Of a DNA stretch of 64,000 nt, positions 46,978 to 58,960 are shown one piece after another. Under the pieces are notes generated by a model. That model did no database searches. It was not told the origin of the DNA and saw only the letters and a list, made by a program, of their open reading frames with translations. The stretch is from the NCBI GenBank assembly GCA_025765615.1, contig JAIVFJ010000009.1, positions 124,001-188,000 of the forward strand, in the 5' to 3' direction. Position numbers and translations under genes: made by a program. Every line of letters starts with the position of its first letter. Position 1 is the first letter of the stretch. The DNA is from Zopfochytrium polystomum. Lineage: Eukaryota; Chytridiomycota; Chytridiomycetes; Chytridiales; Chytridiaceae.

Positions 46978-47231
46978 TGTTTGGCGGAACTGACTGGTTA
47001 GCAGAAAGAGGCACAAGACGGACCCGAACCTGTTGTGACTATCAGTTATCGTTCTCACAATGCCCATGGGAGAGCAAGTCACCACCAACGCAGACCTGGG
47101 CGCTGGCTTGCGCTGTTGACAAATACTCTGAGTATTAAGTGGAACAGAAAACTGGTGTCAACAGTTTTCCTCCTCCTCTGCTCAAGCACATTCACTCCTT
47201 CCACTCACTCACTCAGAGTAGACTGTTTACG
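46978..47231 (+). repeat. Solo copia LTR, plus orientation, internally deleted
   Basis: It starts TGTTTGGCGGAACTGACTGG and ends ...GACTGTTTACG. It matches the right-hand LTR in reverse orientation but lacks an internal stretch of about 155 bases between CTCAAGCA and CATTCACTCC. Flanks are CTTTC and CTTTA, possibly a decayed target duplication. Confidence 0.8.
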
Positions 47232-47317
47232 CTTTAATTGCAAGTTTTGTTGAAGGTGCTTCCTGATACTCAGTACCACACGTCATGCTTACATATTCAT
47301 TTCGTCTTCCTGGTCTA

Positions 47318-47731
47318 TGTAAACAGTCTACTCTGAGTGAGTGAGTGGAAGGAATGAATGAAGTGGAGATGTGTGTTTGTGAGTGGTCCTTCTCCCCAAC
47401 TTGGAGAGAAAGGAGAAAAACTCTGTTATGAATTATTGATACATAATGATGATATACACGCTGTAATAGTTGCTAGGCAAGCGTGACTGGCACAGGGTAA
47501 AAACCTCTCCTATATTATCTGCTTGAGCAGAGGAGGAGGAAAACTGTTGACACCGGGTTTCCGTTCCACTTAATACTCAGAGTATTTGTCATCAGCACAA
47601 GCCAGCGCCCAGATCTGCATTGGTGGTGGCTTGCTCTCCCATGGGCATTGTGAGAACGATAACTGACAGTCACAATAGGTTTTGGGTCCGTCTTGTGCCT
47701 CTTGCTGCTAACCAGTCAGTTCCGCCTAACA
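47318..47731 (-). repeat. Solo copia LTR, minus orientation, full length (414 bp)
   Basis: Read on the minus strand it starts TGTTAGGCGGAAC and ends GACTGTTTACA, i.e. with canonical TG...CA ends. It is bounded by a perfect 5-bp target-site duplication GTCTA (47313-47317 and 47732-47736). Its ends match the LTR fragments around the copia RT remnant at 6671-8148, so the same family is present twice in this window. Internal TATA-like sequences (ATAATATAGG, TGTATATC) fit an LTR promoter. Confidence 0.9.
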
Positions 47732-47736
47732 GTCTA

Positions 47737-48903
47737 AAAGTATCATCTCTTATAAACTCCATTGGGAAATTAGAAAAACAGTTTAGCCGCAAAGCCTTGT
47801 TTTAATTATACAGATTGTATCATAATTTTCATCATCGCTTTAATACAATACTCTTCATCTAAAGTATCAGCATCTTGTGTCTGAATTGCCTTTGCTCGTC
47901 TATGACAATAGTACTCAAGCAATTCTTCACTTCACATAAGACAAAAACTTTTGAATAGACAGATAAATTCTCAAATGCACATTTTTTTTTTCCCCTTGCG
48001 TTTTTCTTTCTTTCCTTTTTATCTGATTTCTCTTTCCTTGTTCCTCCTGACTTTCTTTTATGTTTGCCACACCTCCCCCTCGCCCATCTTTTCTTCTCGG
48101 TGGCTCCTTGCTCCACTATCCTTACTCCTTCTGTGGGCTTTGTAGACTGTATTTGAACGTCTTTCCAAACTTCGAAAAAGGACAGAAAAGGACAGTTGCT
48201 TCCGATCACAGAAAGGAGGCTGTCACAAAAAGAAAAGTGAATATGCAATCTTAAGTTAGCTTGCGCCTCGTTAACAAAGACTGTGTTAACCGCTACCGAC
48301 ACCCTGAATGGCAGAATTTCCGCACTTGGTCGCTGCTTCCTCACCCTTTCATTTCAAGACACTGGCTTGTTGGTGAACCATTGACATGTTGCAACCATCG
48401 CCATCATGAGAGGCTGCCGTCTCGGTCATGTATGACTCTTTTTTGTCCACTTTTTCGGTGGCAAATTAATTGAGTGATTACATTTTGCGTTCTGCCACGT
48501 TGGCGGGTTAAGGCGGCCAAGTATTGATGGAGCTGCAAATTTTTTCCGCATCGATGAGGTTTGTTTGGAGTGCCCGGAAGGGAGACAAAAACGTCGGACG
48601 TAGTACAACAACTCGTTCTGTCTGCGCATCACAGTCCTAACAATTGCTAACAATTGATATTTGTTACTGTTGTCCAGTGTAGGGTTGGACCTCGCTGGCC
48701 CTTCGGAATGAAAAAAGCATCTGGCACAAACTGACCAGCAGAGAGTATATATTTTATGAGAAACTCAACAGCCGAATGCACCCACATATATCCTCAATTG
48801 TTTTTGAAAATTCTGGCTCCACTGGATCAAGTGGGCTTCCTTCTGTGTCCGTGTCGAGACTTTTCAATAAATGGTTCACCGAAGAATGTAGCTGAACATG
48901 AAG
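47737..48903. other. Intergenic region between the solo LTRs and DNAI7
   Basis: T-rich and pyrimidine-rich (47980-48100). No gene or repeat recognised; the last 150 bases are the DNAI7 trailer. Confidence 0.45.
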
Positions 48904-51429
48904 TCAGTGAGAGTAATAATCAGTCCTGGCTGGATCCGATACAAGCTGACGAACTACCTTTACTCTGTCACTAGTGTTGATGTCATACTTTGTCTCGTCT
49001 GTAACGTCGCCGTCGCTGACCATGAAACCAACTGCCTGGAAACTCTCGCCAAATTTGTGGTTGCAGTCGTACATAATGGTCTTCCACTCCTCCTGCAAAT
49101 GCATGGTCAAAGCCTGTGTCAAATGCAAAAGGGTGAGCGAGATCTCAGTACCTCTTGTTCTGACAGCCCAGTAATCTGGTTTGACTTTGCTTGTCTGGAA
49201 CACAATTTTGGAGCTCCCAATGTGCCTATTGCTTGGGTGCCGTCGGAAAGCAAATCTATGAGCCATTGTCTTGATCCCTATTGTGCAAACATCCTCTGCT
49301 GAGGGGTGCTTTACATGGACGGAATTACTTATAGTGGTCCAAGTAGAAGATTCTGCTCACTTTCACAATAACATCATCAAGGTCTACACCTTGCAGGCTT
49401 TTTGGTCCGATGAAGTTTAATCCAATCAAGGAAAGTCGCTGGGAGCCACTTGAACCATTAGGGCTATAAATATCTTAATAAGCCAGTCAGCTCACCATCA
49501 AGAGGAGAGAGGGTGTAAGCCATGCATCCTGCAAGTGTTCCTTGATATAACTACTGGTCGGTGAGAGTAGGCGGCATTTACTGCCCAGGATCTCAATTTC
49601 AATCTCATTTTCTCTTCCATTTACTTTGAGTATCGCTCTATTTGTTGCCAATGGACTGAGCGTCCAATTCTCAAGTGGAAATTCAGAAAATTTTTTCTTG
49701 GGAAAAAGGTTAAAGTATTCTGCAGATAACCAAGAGATTTCCAACCTGAACAAGTGCAGTAGGTCGGAAGCACATTGCCCGAAACTTAATATGACCAGTT
49801 TCTCCAAGGATCCAGGAATCATTGATTTAGTGATAAAAAACAACAACCAATGCAAATCTCACCAACATTGATCTCAACATCTCCCAAGTTCTCTTCAGAC
49901 CAGCATTTTTGAGTAAAGTCCCATGCCATGACTTTTGCAGATTCGCGGTGTATGAAGCAAGAAGGAAATATTTCAAAGCCAACCTGAGCTGGCCAAACAT
50001 TAGTGTCTTGTGTGCCATCGCTTTCTTCTTCTGCTGCCTCTGCGACAGTCTTCTTAAATGGATACTCCACACGGCGAAGCTTTCCAGTGGGTGAAAGTAC
50101 TACTTGCTTGTCAGTTTGTGAGCATGTCTTTTTGAGAAACTCACTTTGTCTTATAATCCACGAGTCAATTGTTTTAGGTGCCTCAGGCATTTCAAATAGG
50201 TCCAGGTGAAGAACCCCCCCAACTACAGCCATTTGTGGGCCTGTCTCCTGGATAAAGGGTGCACTTGCAGATAGCCCTGACATATATAGCATTCTGATTG
50301 AAACATTGGCGAGCGATATTGGCTTCGGCAATGTCATTGAGAGAGGAACGTTGCTGTACTCAACAACCTTGTGCCTATGTTGAAATATGGATTTCAATAC
50401 AGGTTTCAAATATTATATTTCAGCCAAACACCCATCTTGAAAAGAAAGGTTACCTTGGATTCTTGGTCAAGTTGCCCCAGAGACCAAAGAAGTAATCACC
50501 AAGTCTTAGGGAGTAGTAAAAATTTTCATTTGGCTCAAGTGGAAAGTGATCAAAGTGCTGCAGGAAAATATGTAAACAGCTTCAATTTTGTGAAGAAGTT
50601 TCTACCTGCAAGATCGAGTTGGTTGCTAAGTCCCACTTGGCTTCCATTAGCGCTCGGATAGTCAGAAGATGCATTTGCAAGTTTTGCTGCAGCTGCTTGT
50701 CTATTCTGTCAGCTGCTGCCGCAATGGCTAAGGAAATGTCGTTGCAAAGCTGATTATCAAGGAGTGAGAATCCTTATCTGAGATATGAAGAGATTCCAGT
50801 GGGGACTCACTCTCTCAAAACTTGGGAGCACTGCAACAAATGGATCGATGGAGGGATCATCTTCATTTGACACTGGTTCTTCCTCCAGGAAGCTGATAAA
50901 GGTATTGAGATCCCTCTCATTTAAAGGGTTAGGAAGTGTGTCGCATGCAATAAACTTCTTCCACTGGGATAAATTTAAAGTTGGTTCCGAAGTGTGCGGC
51001 ATTTGACTGCCTACATTTTTCTCTGCCTCAATTTTCTCCTCTAGAATCAAGACCTTCTCATTGAGCTTTGTGACAAGCTCTCGGATGCTATCCGCTTCTT
51101 CGTTGAGACGAGGTTTTTCCTACGTGTCTGTTACACAATATTCACAAATTTTTCTCGCTTGCACCTGTGTGTAGATCTGGAAGAGGGCCTCCTGCTCGCG
51201 CTGTTCTCGCAATTCACGTTCTTTTTTCGCGCGAAGCTCTTGCAGCCTTTGTTCTGCAGTTTTTATTCATCGAAATTGGGGGGTCATTTAGTGCAAGCGA
51301 GGGTCAAAGTGTTCATCCACTTTTACCTTCCTCCAGTCGCTTCTTTTCCTCTTCTTCCGAGAGAGCTTTATCAGCTTCCTGCTTTCTTCCCTTTTTTTCT
51401 CCTCCTTGGCCCCCTTTTTTAGGCGGCAT
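48904..51429 (-). CDS. DNAI7: DNAI7/CASC1 (IC97) axonemal dynein-associated protein
   Basis: The gene starts MPPKKGGQGGEKKGRKQEAD at 51429, followed by a Lys/Glu-rich helix (ALSEEEEKKRLEE), as in CASC1 proteins. Further exons give the conserved block SQWKKFIACDTLPNPLNERD and LNTFISFLEEEP (about 50985-50870). Others give HFDHFPLEPNENFYYSLRLG with DYFFGLWGNLTKNP, a large exon (50409-49870) with VEYSNVPLSMTLPKPISLAN, and a C-terminal SKIVFQTSKVKPDYWAVRTR to LTLLHLTQAL, ending DYYSH-stop. DNAI7 is an inner-arm dynein regulator of motile flagella that also binds tubulin. Introns are short GT-AG; exact borders of the middle exons were not all fixed. Its presence, with the giant ASH gene, implies a motile flagellated stage. 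Confidence 0.82.
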
Positions 51430-52098
51430 GATTTTGAGTAGTTGCTACCAAGAAACCGGGCTTCAGCCGAGACGGCAGCTGCTCAGAAGACAAATAGTCG
51501 GCAAGTGCAGTATGGCAACGGCTCTACTCGGGGATTTTTTCTTGGTGTGGAAAGAAAAATCCAATCTCGATGACTTACAAGCAGGCTTTGGAAGCACTCT
51601 CTCCACAGGCGATAGCGTCTATTGTTCACTGGTTGGCAGTGGGCCGGAGATGTAACTGATCGTTCTGCCGCAGTAATTTAGCTTTGGGAACCAGACAGTC
51701 CCAGAGTCGGAATACCTCCAAATTTCGATTAAAATCTCTCAAAATTAGGAAGATGGAGGTAAGAAGAGACCGCGAGTGATAGAGAGAGAGCGGGGGAGAG
51801 GGCGAGAGGGAGAAATACGAGAGAGTCAGAGGGACTGCCTTCCCTCGAGTTGACCAAGGCCGCAAGGGCGGCGGCAAATTGTCTTAAGTTGTCGAAACTA
51901 GTACAACCAGCATTGTGTCGTCCTGTATGATGAGATGACAGCGGCTGTTCCGCCGGCATCATGGTGGAGCGATGGCGAAGAAAGCTTCGGCGAGACGCCG
52001 CAGTGTCGATTGGAAGGTGACGAAAATCGTGAAAGATAAGTGTGGCGGTTGTGATCAGTGATAACGATGGTGGCAGTGAAGCCGCCTAGATGCTTATT
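51430..52098. other. Intergenic region upstream of DNAI7
   Basis: It contains a GA-rich block (51779-51812). No gene supported. Confidence 0.45.
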
Positions 52099-52635
52099 TC
52101 AAGGTCGCCGCCCTGCGAGGGTGGCAGCACGCCGCCACTGTCCAATCGATTTCGCGTGCGATGCGAAGCGCGCAAAGGAGGGAGATGGGTATGGATTGGA
52201 GTGATGCACGAGATCGTCAGGGTTGACCAGGGCGATCCTCACCTGATCTTCGGGCGAGTTTTCTTGGTTATGAAAAAGGATAACGCAGCAACAACCAAAC
52301 ATAGCAAAAACCGAAAAACACGAAAGGGAAAACCTCGAAGACAATAAATACCTCGTCCTCTCAATGGTGGCGTAGGTGTTGATACTTTCGGGCAAGACGA
52401 CGTCGGCACGCAACTTTAATTGAGGATATAAACATGTGCTGCCGAAAGCAACGATGACAGAAGGCTCGCAAAATGCCTCGCTCAAGCAGCTGAGAAGCAG
52501 CCTGACATCGGCCAGGTCTCGTCCTTCAATCACAGCGTCGACATCGTGGATGGCACTTTCTCTTCCCGGTCCTGAACAATGAAAGAGAAAAAAAAAAATT
52601 GTATCACAGCGGTGACGCTGAGGGTAGTGCCCCAC
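52099..52635 (-). other. Unrecognised minus-strand open frame
   Basis: A 178-codon frame containing SAIHDVDAVIEGRDLADVRL and AFGSTCLYPQLKLRADVVLP, which read like a globular protein. A GTATTT donor and CCCGAAG acceptor lie inside, but splicing them does not keep the frame. It could be one exon of a small gene; I recognise no family. Confidence 0.25.
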
Positions 52636-53040
52636 CTGCCACGTCGCTCCAAGTCGGCGTGTTGCTGAGTAATAGCAGGGTGGTTACTCAGCGGCTCTTG
52701 TCTTGGCCATGTATGAAACCATCAATAATCAAGCATGCAAGCGAAAATTTTCTTTCTTGGTGGAGGGTTTTTAGAGTTGAGTGAGCAGCCTGATGCTTAC
52801 TGGGCGATTTATTATATAAGATTGGCTTGTGGAGTGTGAAGTTTTCTTCTGCGTCTCTCGACACAGTAACATTTATATGTCATTCATCTAATTGTGTGTA
52901 ACGCTCTTACCTAAAATGATAAAATCACTTCATTTGTCAATATGTTAAGGAAGGAAAGACAGAATAGTGAAAAAAGAGGTAAAAGGAGTGACTATAATGG
53001 CCAGTCTGCTGCCGCCCAACAGACTACAACAGTATCTACT
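52636..53040. other. Spacer after the PIKfyve gene
   Basis: AT-rich, no gene or repeat seen; includes the PIKfyve 3' trailer. Confidence 0.4.
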
Positions 53041-56000
53041 CTACTCTTCAGCATGCTCCTGACCAGACCGGGCGCTCAGAAGTAGCTCCTCATCGAGCCT
53101 TCCCCCCACCATCTGCTGCTGCTCTTGCAGCGGCAGCATCTCCAACCGTTGCATCTGGTAATTTTGATGGTGTTGCTGCGCTTGCCGCTCACGCCGCCGC
53201 CGCTCTTTCTGCTGCAACTGTTCTTGGAGCTCAATCTGAAAGTTGGAGTTGTGCACAGTGGGCGGCGACAAGAAGTACCGATCCATGGAGTCGCGGAACC
53301 GGTTCTTGTACTGTCGGGGTGAAATGATCGTCGGGCCACTGCCCATGAAGGCTGTTTCTTTCACCCAGCTCTCCAGTTTCTTGTCCCATGTGAAGGTGCG
53401 GATAAAATCTAACGTGAGGCAATGAATGTATGGTGCATGAGGTTAATAACGAATCTATTGAACCGATTGCAAAGAGATCCCACTCACCAACGATGCCAAC
53501 GACAAGCTCTCTCCGCTCCTCGTCGATTCCAACAAGCAGCGAATAGTCCATCACATTCAGTTTCGACAAAAAGAGGGTATCGTTCCAAACTGAGGCACGC
53601 AGCACACGCTTTGCATGGTCGTGTATGAACAAGAGGGATTCGCCAATGTCTGTGAGCGACATGGAATGAAAGGAAAGCTTTGTCAGTAAAGGCAGCTCTT
53701 CCGGCTTGCACTCGACCCACATTCAACAAGGTTCTCGTCCAGCAAGACCTCATTCTGTCGACCAGTGGATTGAACATGTCGATTTCTCATGGATCCCTTC
53801 AGATCAAATATCTTGCATTTGTTTACAAGATGGCAAGGAATTATGATTATGATTAGAATCTGTCATGATTAAGGCTAAAATTAGTTAACCAGAACTCACT
53901 CGGCTTATGGATCTGTCATAGAACAAATTCTCCATGACCAGCACATCAATTTTGAAAGTGCGGTTGGTGACAGGGTTCTTAAAGCCAATTCGGTAAAAAC
54001 CAAATATTTTTGCAAGCACCGTCGGCAACTGGGATGGTTTGTACATTAGTCTTTTTCGCTCAGCAGCAGATTGTTAGCTTACAGTATGAAAGAACGCCTC
54101 TGATATGTAGTCAAAGTATGCTGGTGCAAACTTGAGAAGAGCGTCCATCTCTGGCTTGGACAACTGCTTCAAAATCAAACGATCGTCTGCAGAATGAAAC
54201 CAAAGAAAATACTGTCAATTAAACGTCTGAAACCGAGAGTGCTCTGTACCAGTTGTCTTCATAAACACAGACTTTGACTTTCCTCCGCTGGCCTCCCACC
54301 GAAAACAGCGCGACAGTGAGTGAACGTAGATTTCATCAAAGCCACAGTTTCGACGCAAAGCATCAAACTGCTCTGCATAGTAAGACTTGCAATCAAAGCG
54401 AGTTTGACCGTCCCAAAACTCTGCACGCAGGTCCAAAGAGTGAATCAGTTAATTACGAAAAAAGCAGGAGCACTCACGGAATTTGATGTGATTTCCACCA
54501 GGACCACGAAGAGTTTCCTCAAGGTCACCTGTCATTGGCTGATCTTCAAAGAGCGTGACTTTTTCACTGATATCAGTGAATTCACTGCTCTTGAATTCAC
54601 GCTCTTTTGACTCGTGCATTGCCTGAAGCTTTTCTTTGTAGTGTGAGGAACTGCAAAATCAGAGTCAGAAGAAGGCGCACCAAGTTGCAGATCTCCAACC
54701 TGAGGGTAAAGGCAATTATTGAACTTGGTTCATCCTCACGGACAATCACAAGCGAGTCTTGAAACACGTGCTCTGTTGGTTGTCTGCAAGGATCTGGGTC
54801 AGTTACCACATCAGAGATGACGGCAAACCACAAACGTACATTGGATTTTCAAGTGGTAGAAGGTTCCCAGGATTTCCATTCCAAAGGTTTGAAATTGTCT
54901 TCATAATGGACGCCCTCTCGCCTGCAACAACAGGGAATCTTGCAGACACGCCACCTCCTCCTGCACCTCCGCTGGTGGCGGCGCCTCCTCCTACTCGCTG
55001 TGGACGTAACCCAACAGGGCCAACACCAACTGCTAGGCCAGAGTCACTATCACCAGAACAGACACCAGTGATTGCGTTCGCTTCGCCGCCATACATATCA
55101 TCATCGTCAAACCCAATGAGTCTCCAGCTACCTGACGCCACCACTGTTGTTGAACCAGGTCCTCCACTGTTACTTGTACTGCTGCTGGGTCCACCGATGG
55201 TCGATGTGCGACTGAGTGCCCCACCCTCCCGTTTACTGTCGGGAGTTACATGCGAGGCAGTGGTGGGGGTCGACAGCGTCGGCTCAATGCCGAGGAGATC
55301 AACTGCAGGAGTTGGCCTCATCGAACGATGTCTGGGTACAGGAACCCCAACAGTCGGAGTTGTTGCTTGAGCAGGTCCACTCTCGGTACCACCAGCTGGA
55401 GAACGCGGCAGAGTTGGAGACGCTGCTGAAGAGGGTGTCGAAGAGGAGGTTGGGGATGAAGAATTATTTGGTGACCTCAGGCTGTCGTCCACTGCATCTT
55501 CAATAAGCAGGTCAAACCGAAAGGAATCAGCTCTGAGGATGGCAGCTTCATCGTCCATCAAATCGGCTGATCGGATCATCAGCCCATATTCTTTAAGTGG
55601 GGACAAAGTTGGCGACATGGTTGCAATAGGAGGGAGTTCTGAACGATCAGCAGGAGATGTCCCAAGAAGAAGGAGCCGCGGAGAGAAAGACAGTGGTTCC
55701 AAGAGGCTTCGTCCAGTCACATTATCTTGTGACACGGAGCTTGTGCGGTCTGAAAAGATGCCGCGAATTTGCGTGAAGCGTCCTTCAGGTTGAAGGTAGT
55801 TACGGATAATTGCAGTAAAGAGTGATTCCCACAAGGCTGTCTTCTCGTTAAGAGCACGAATAACGGCATTCAAGGCGAGCATGTCAGTCTGGGGTGCTGC
55901 AATAAAAGTTTGATGCAGAGCATGCTGCAGCAACTTCTTTTCCGCAGTGGCTTTCCGAGCGTATTCGCCCATGAGATCCTTGCAGGCGCTGATTTTCTGA

Positions 56001-58510
56001 TCGGGAACTATTTCAAAAGTAAAGTTTTTTATGCGGCTCAAGATAATTGAGTCATAAAAACGATTTATCATTCCCCTGCAACATTCAATGTGTCAAACAT
56101 CAGCTATAACCAAAGAGAACCACTCGGTATTCCCCACCTGATCGACTCATACTCCATTGTTTTCAGCTTCAAAGCAACATCCGTATTTGCAACGACCTGC
56201 ATTGGCGGAACAAAGACCTCCAGCAAATCAATTGTCTCGTATTCGAAACGCACAGTGTAATTGTTTACTCCAAAGAATCGGACATGTTCACGATGAATAT
56301 CGTGGTCACAATCGGGCATTGCAGCGCAAGTCATCTTATCGTAATAAAAGGTTTGCTCCAAATATTTTCCAAAAGAAAGTTTCCACGTATCATCGGACAT
56401 AGGGACCTCTGGGCTCTTCTGGTTGCACTTTTTGCAATAACTCCACATTAGGAGCTTCTCACCAGAGGAGCTAAAGTCCTCCATAATAACATTGAGTCGC
56501 CCATGTCGGTGAGCATAACTCTTGTAATGTCTAATCAATGGTATCCCGCAGTCCTTGCTTCCACATTGGTAATTGGCATTGGCACAGAGTGATTCCAAGA
56601 ACTGTCCCAATGTGAGGTCGTTAATCTCGTAGTAAACAATGGTGAGGTTGCTGGGTTGTTCGCAGGCAGTACCAGTAGCAAGACTCATACTGGATGCCAG
56701 AAAAGTGATGTTTTGATAAAACAATGGATTAAGATTACCAAGTTTCTTGAGGTACTGAAAGCTTGAATTAACTTCAAGTGACACATCCACATCTTGTCCA
56801 TCCCAGTGGAGCCGATTGGCCCGCGGGTTGTCCGGCAGAATACTTCCAATCAATGCAGCATCCGCATAGATGTCTGTGGTCGAGTTTTGCATAATTGTCC
56901 AAAATATGTCTGGGATTTCGGTAACGTTACTTAAACGCTCAAGAAGATATGGAGGTGGAAAATGTACGTAGGGAGACATGCTGAGAATGGAACGGCGAAA
57001 AATGTCAACTGCAGTGAGCAATTTCTTTCGCCAGAGCTCCATATTTGGATCCAGTGTTTCTGGTATCACCTGCTGAGAAGATTCAGTCGACTTTACCACC
57101 ACTGCAAGTTCATCTTTCATTAAGCTGGTTTCCAAGCGCATGTTGTATGCGACAAATACGCCAAACGCTGCAATCTGCTTAATTTGGTCAAGTAGGCGGA
57201 CGTCACCACCCCTTAGAACAAGTGTGCAGCCCATTTCTTTATCACAGCCTTCAAAATAGAGAAACGACTTCCGCAATCCAGGTATCATACTGTTGTGATA
57301 GGTTCTGACTCTGAAGGCCCCACAGATTCCAAATCTTCGTTCGGGAGTGATTTCATTAACACTATTTATGATGTCGGCGCCAGTTGAAAGGGAGAGTTTT
57401 TCCAGGGTGGAAGGCTTTGCGCGAGATACGACAATGACATCTGATTTGAGGAGTATATCCATCGCCAGACCGGAGACAGAGCCTGTGCATACAATCAAGT
57501 TTGGGCGTAGCTGCATCACCTTGTTGCACATCGTCTGTACATGGACGCGATGCAGGGACAAAGGCTCCAGCGCGGGTCAGCTCAGTTGGCTTTTGATATT
57601 CAAGACTGAAATTGAGGAGAACGACGCGGGGTAGCTGCAAATCGCGCTGCATTCGTTTGTGCATGACGTTTCCAGAGCAAACAAGCCCGTCGATATATCT
57701 GCTGTCTGCGGCCTCGCCACCAGGAATCTTTTTGATCTTGACACAGTTTTTCACGTTATAGCTGCCCACATCGGGAACAACCGTCTGGGCTGCAACAATG
57801 GCAAGGTTCATCAAAACAGTCTCCCAAACGGGGCTGTTTTCCCCGAGGACTTGCCGAAGCATGAGCTTAAGGTGATTCCGCATTTCATCCTTCAGGTTGC
57901 TGTCCAGGCCATTCTGCTTTCCAACATTAGCCATCACAGCCATGGATGCGGCAGACCGCAGCTTGCTGTTGATCGCCCGTGCTGAGTACTTTTTGGACGG
58001 CTTTGAATGTCCCACCTTGACACTGCTCCTACGTGGCGAGTCGCCATGGTATCCCACGTAGGGGTACGCACTCGATTCAATGTCCAAATCAGGGGGCCGG
58101 GGCAGGCGAGCGTCGTCAGGAGATCCTTCCTTCTCATTTTCTCCACCTGATCGATCAGCACCAGCTTGATCTAAAGCTTCGGTCCTTGGGTTCCACAGGC
58201 TTGTGTGGGTAGTGCGAATGTGGTGGAAAGGGAAACGGTGGGAGGGAAAGACTTGCGCCAGTCGCGGCGGCAACTTCTTCCGGGAAGGCTGGGAAAGGGT
58301 GGAGCTGTGACGAGGAGGCTGACGGTGGCGAAGCCGGATCGGACTGCTGGCGAAGAAGGGGAGTCCACCAAACGATCTGCCAGTCGTGTCTTGCGACGCC
58401 GCCTTTGGCGAGGTCACGGCTGGCTGTGATGAGCGCGACGACGGCCGGTCGGGCTGCGACACCGCGGACGGGACCAGCGCCGACACGATCGACGACAGGA
58501 ACGAAGACAT
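53041..58510 (-). CDS. FAB1: PIKfyve/Fab1 phosphatidylinositol-3-phosphate 5-kinase without FYVE domain
   Basis: The gene starts [20 protein letters not shown] at 58510. After a disordered Ser/Pro/Arg-rich region comes the Cpn60/TCP1-like domain ([20 protein letters not shown] through [20 protein letters not shown]). The Cys-rich CCR region follows ([35 protein letters not shown]). A long Ser/Pro/Gly-rich insert lies near 55700-54960. The C-terminal kinase has [14 protein letters not shown], the [11 protein letters not shown] substrate/catalytic motif, [33 protein letters not shown] and [17 protein letters not shown], then a Gln-rich tail. The enzyme makes PI(3,5)P2 on endosome/vacuole membranes. 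Most fungal and animal homologues start with a FYVE finger; none is found here up to 58510, which recalls plant FAB1C/D. A one-base slip near 57575 shifts the frame inside the chaperonin-like domain and is the only serious break. Introns in the 3' half are short. Confidence 0.92.
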
Positions 58511-58960
58511 GACTCAGGCCAGAGCTCCAGGTGGTGATTGGCTCGTGCGCTAAGTGTCACGAGCACAGGGATCGATCGCAACGGTAACGCCGGGCAGTAC
58601 CAGAGGCGGCACACGAGTCAACAATAGCGCCGTCCGATGCTGATGAACCGGCAGCGAGCAACAGGAATGCGACCTCAGCAGTGACGGGAAGGGAGCCTGG
58701 CTGGCCGCGGCGTGAACAGCGGCGCAGACTCACAAGAGGATCAATGGAGAGGAGGTGGTTTTGAATTACACTGTCGAACCAGTTGCTTGGTTCACACCAA
58801 TCCACCACTTGCAAAAGTGGGTGGCGCACCCTGAGACAGAAACAAAGCTTTCAGGAACGAGAAGGAGATCGTTGACATGGCCGGTCCGTGTTTGGCAGCA
58901 CATCGCCAGCAGCCTCCACCGCCGGGAGAGGGAGAGGGAGCAGTCGGAGGAGGAGGAGGA
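58511..58960. other. Divergent intergenic region between PIKfyve and the SLDR membrane-protein gene
   Basis: GC-rich with no TATA box seen; contains both upstream regions. The open frames here are compositional. Confidence 0.45.

Noticed and set aside
54759..55370. Plus-strand Pro/Ser-rich 203-codon frame
   Set aside because: Antisense to the low-complexity insert of PIKfyve.
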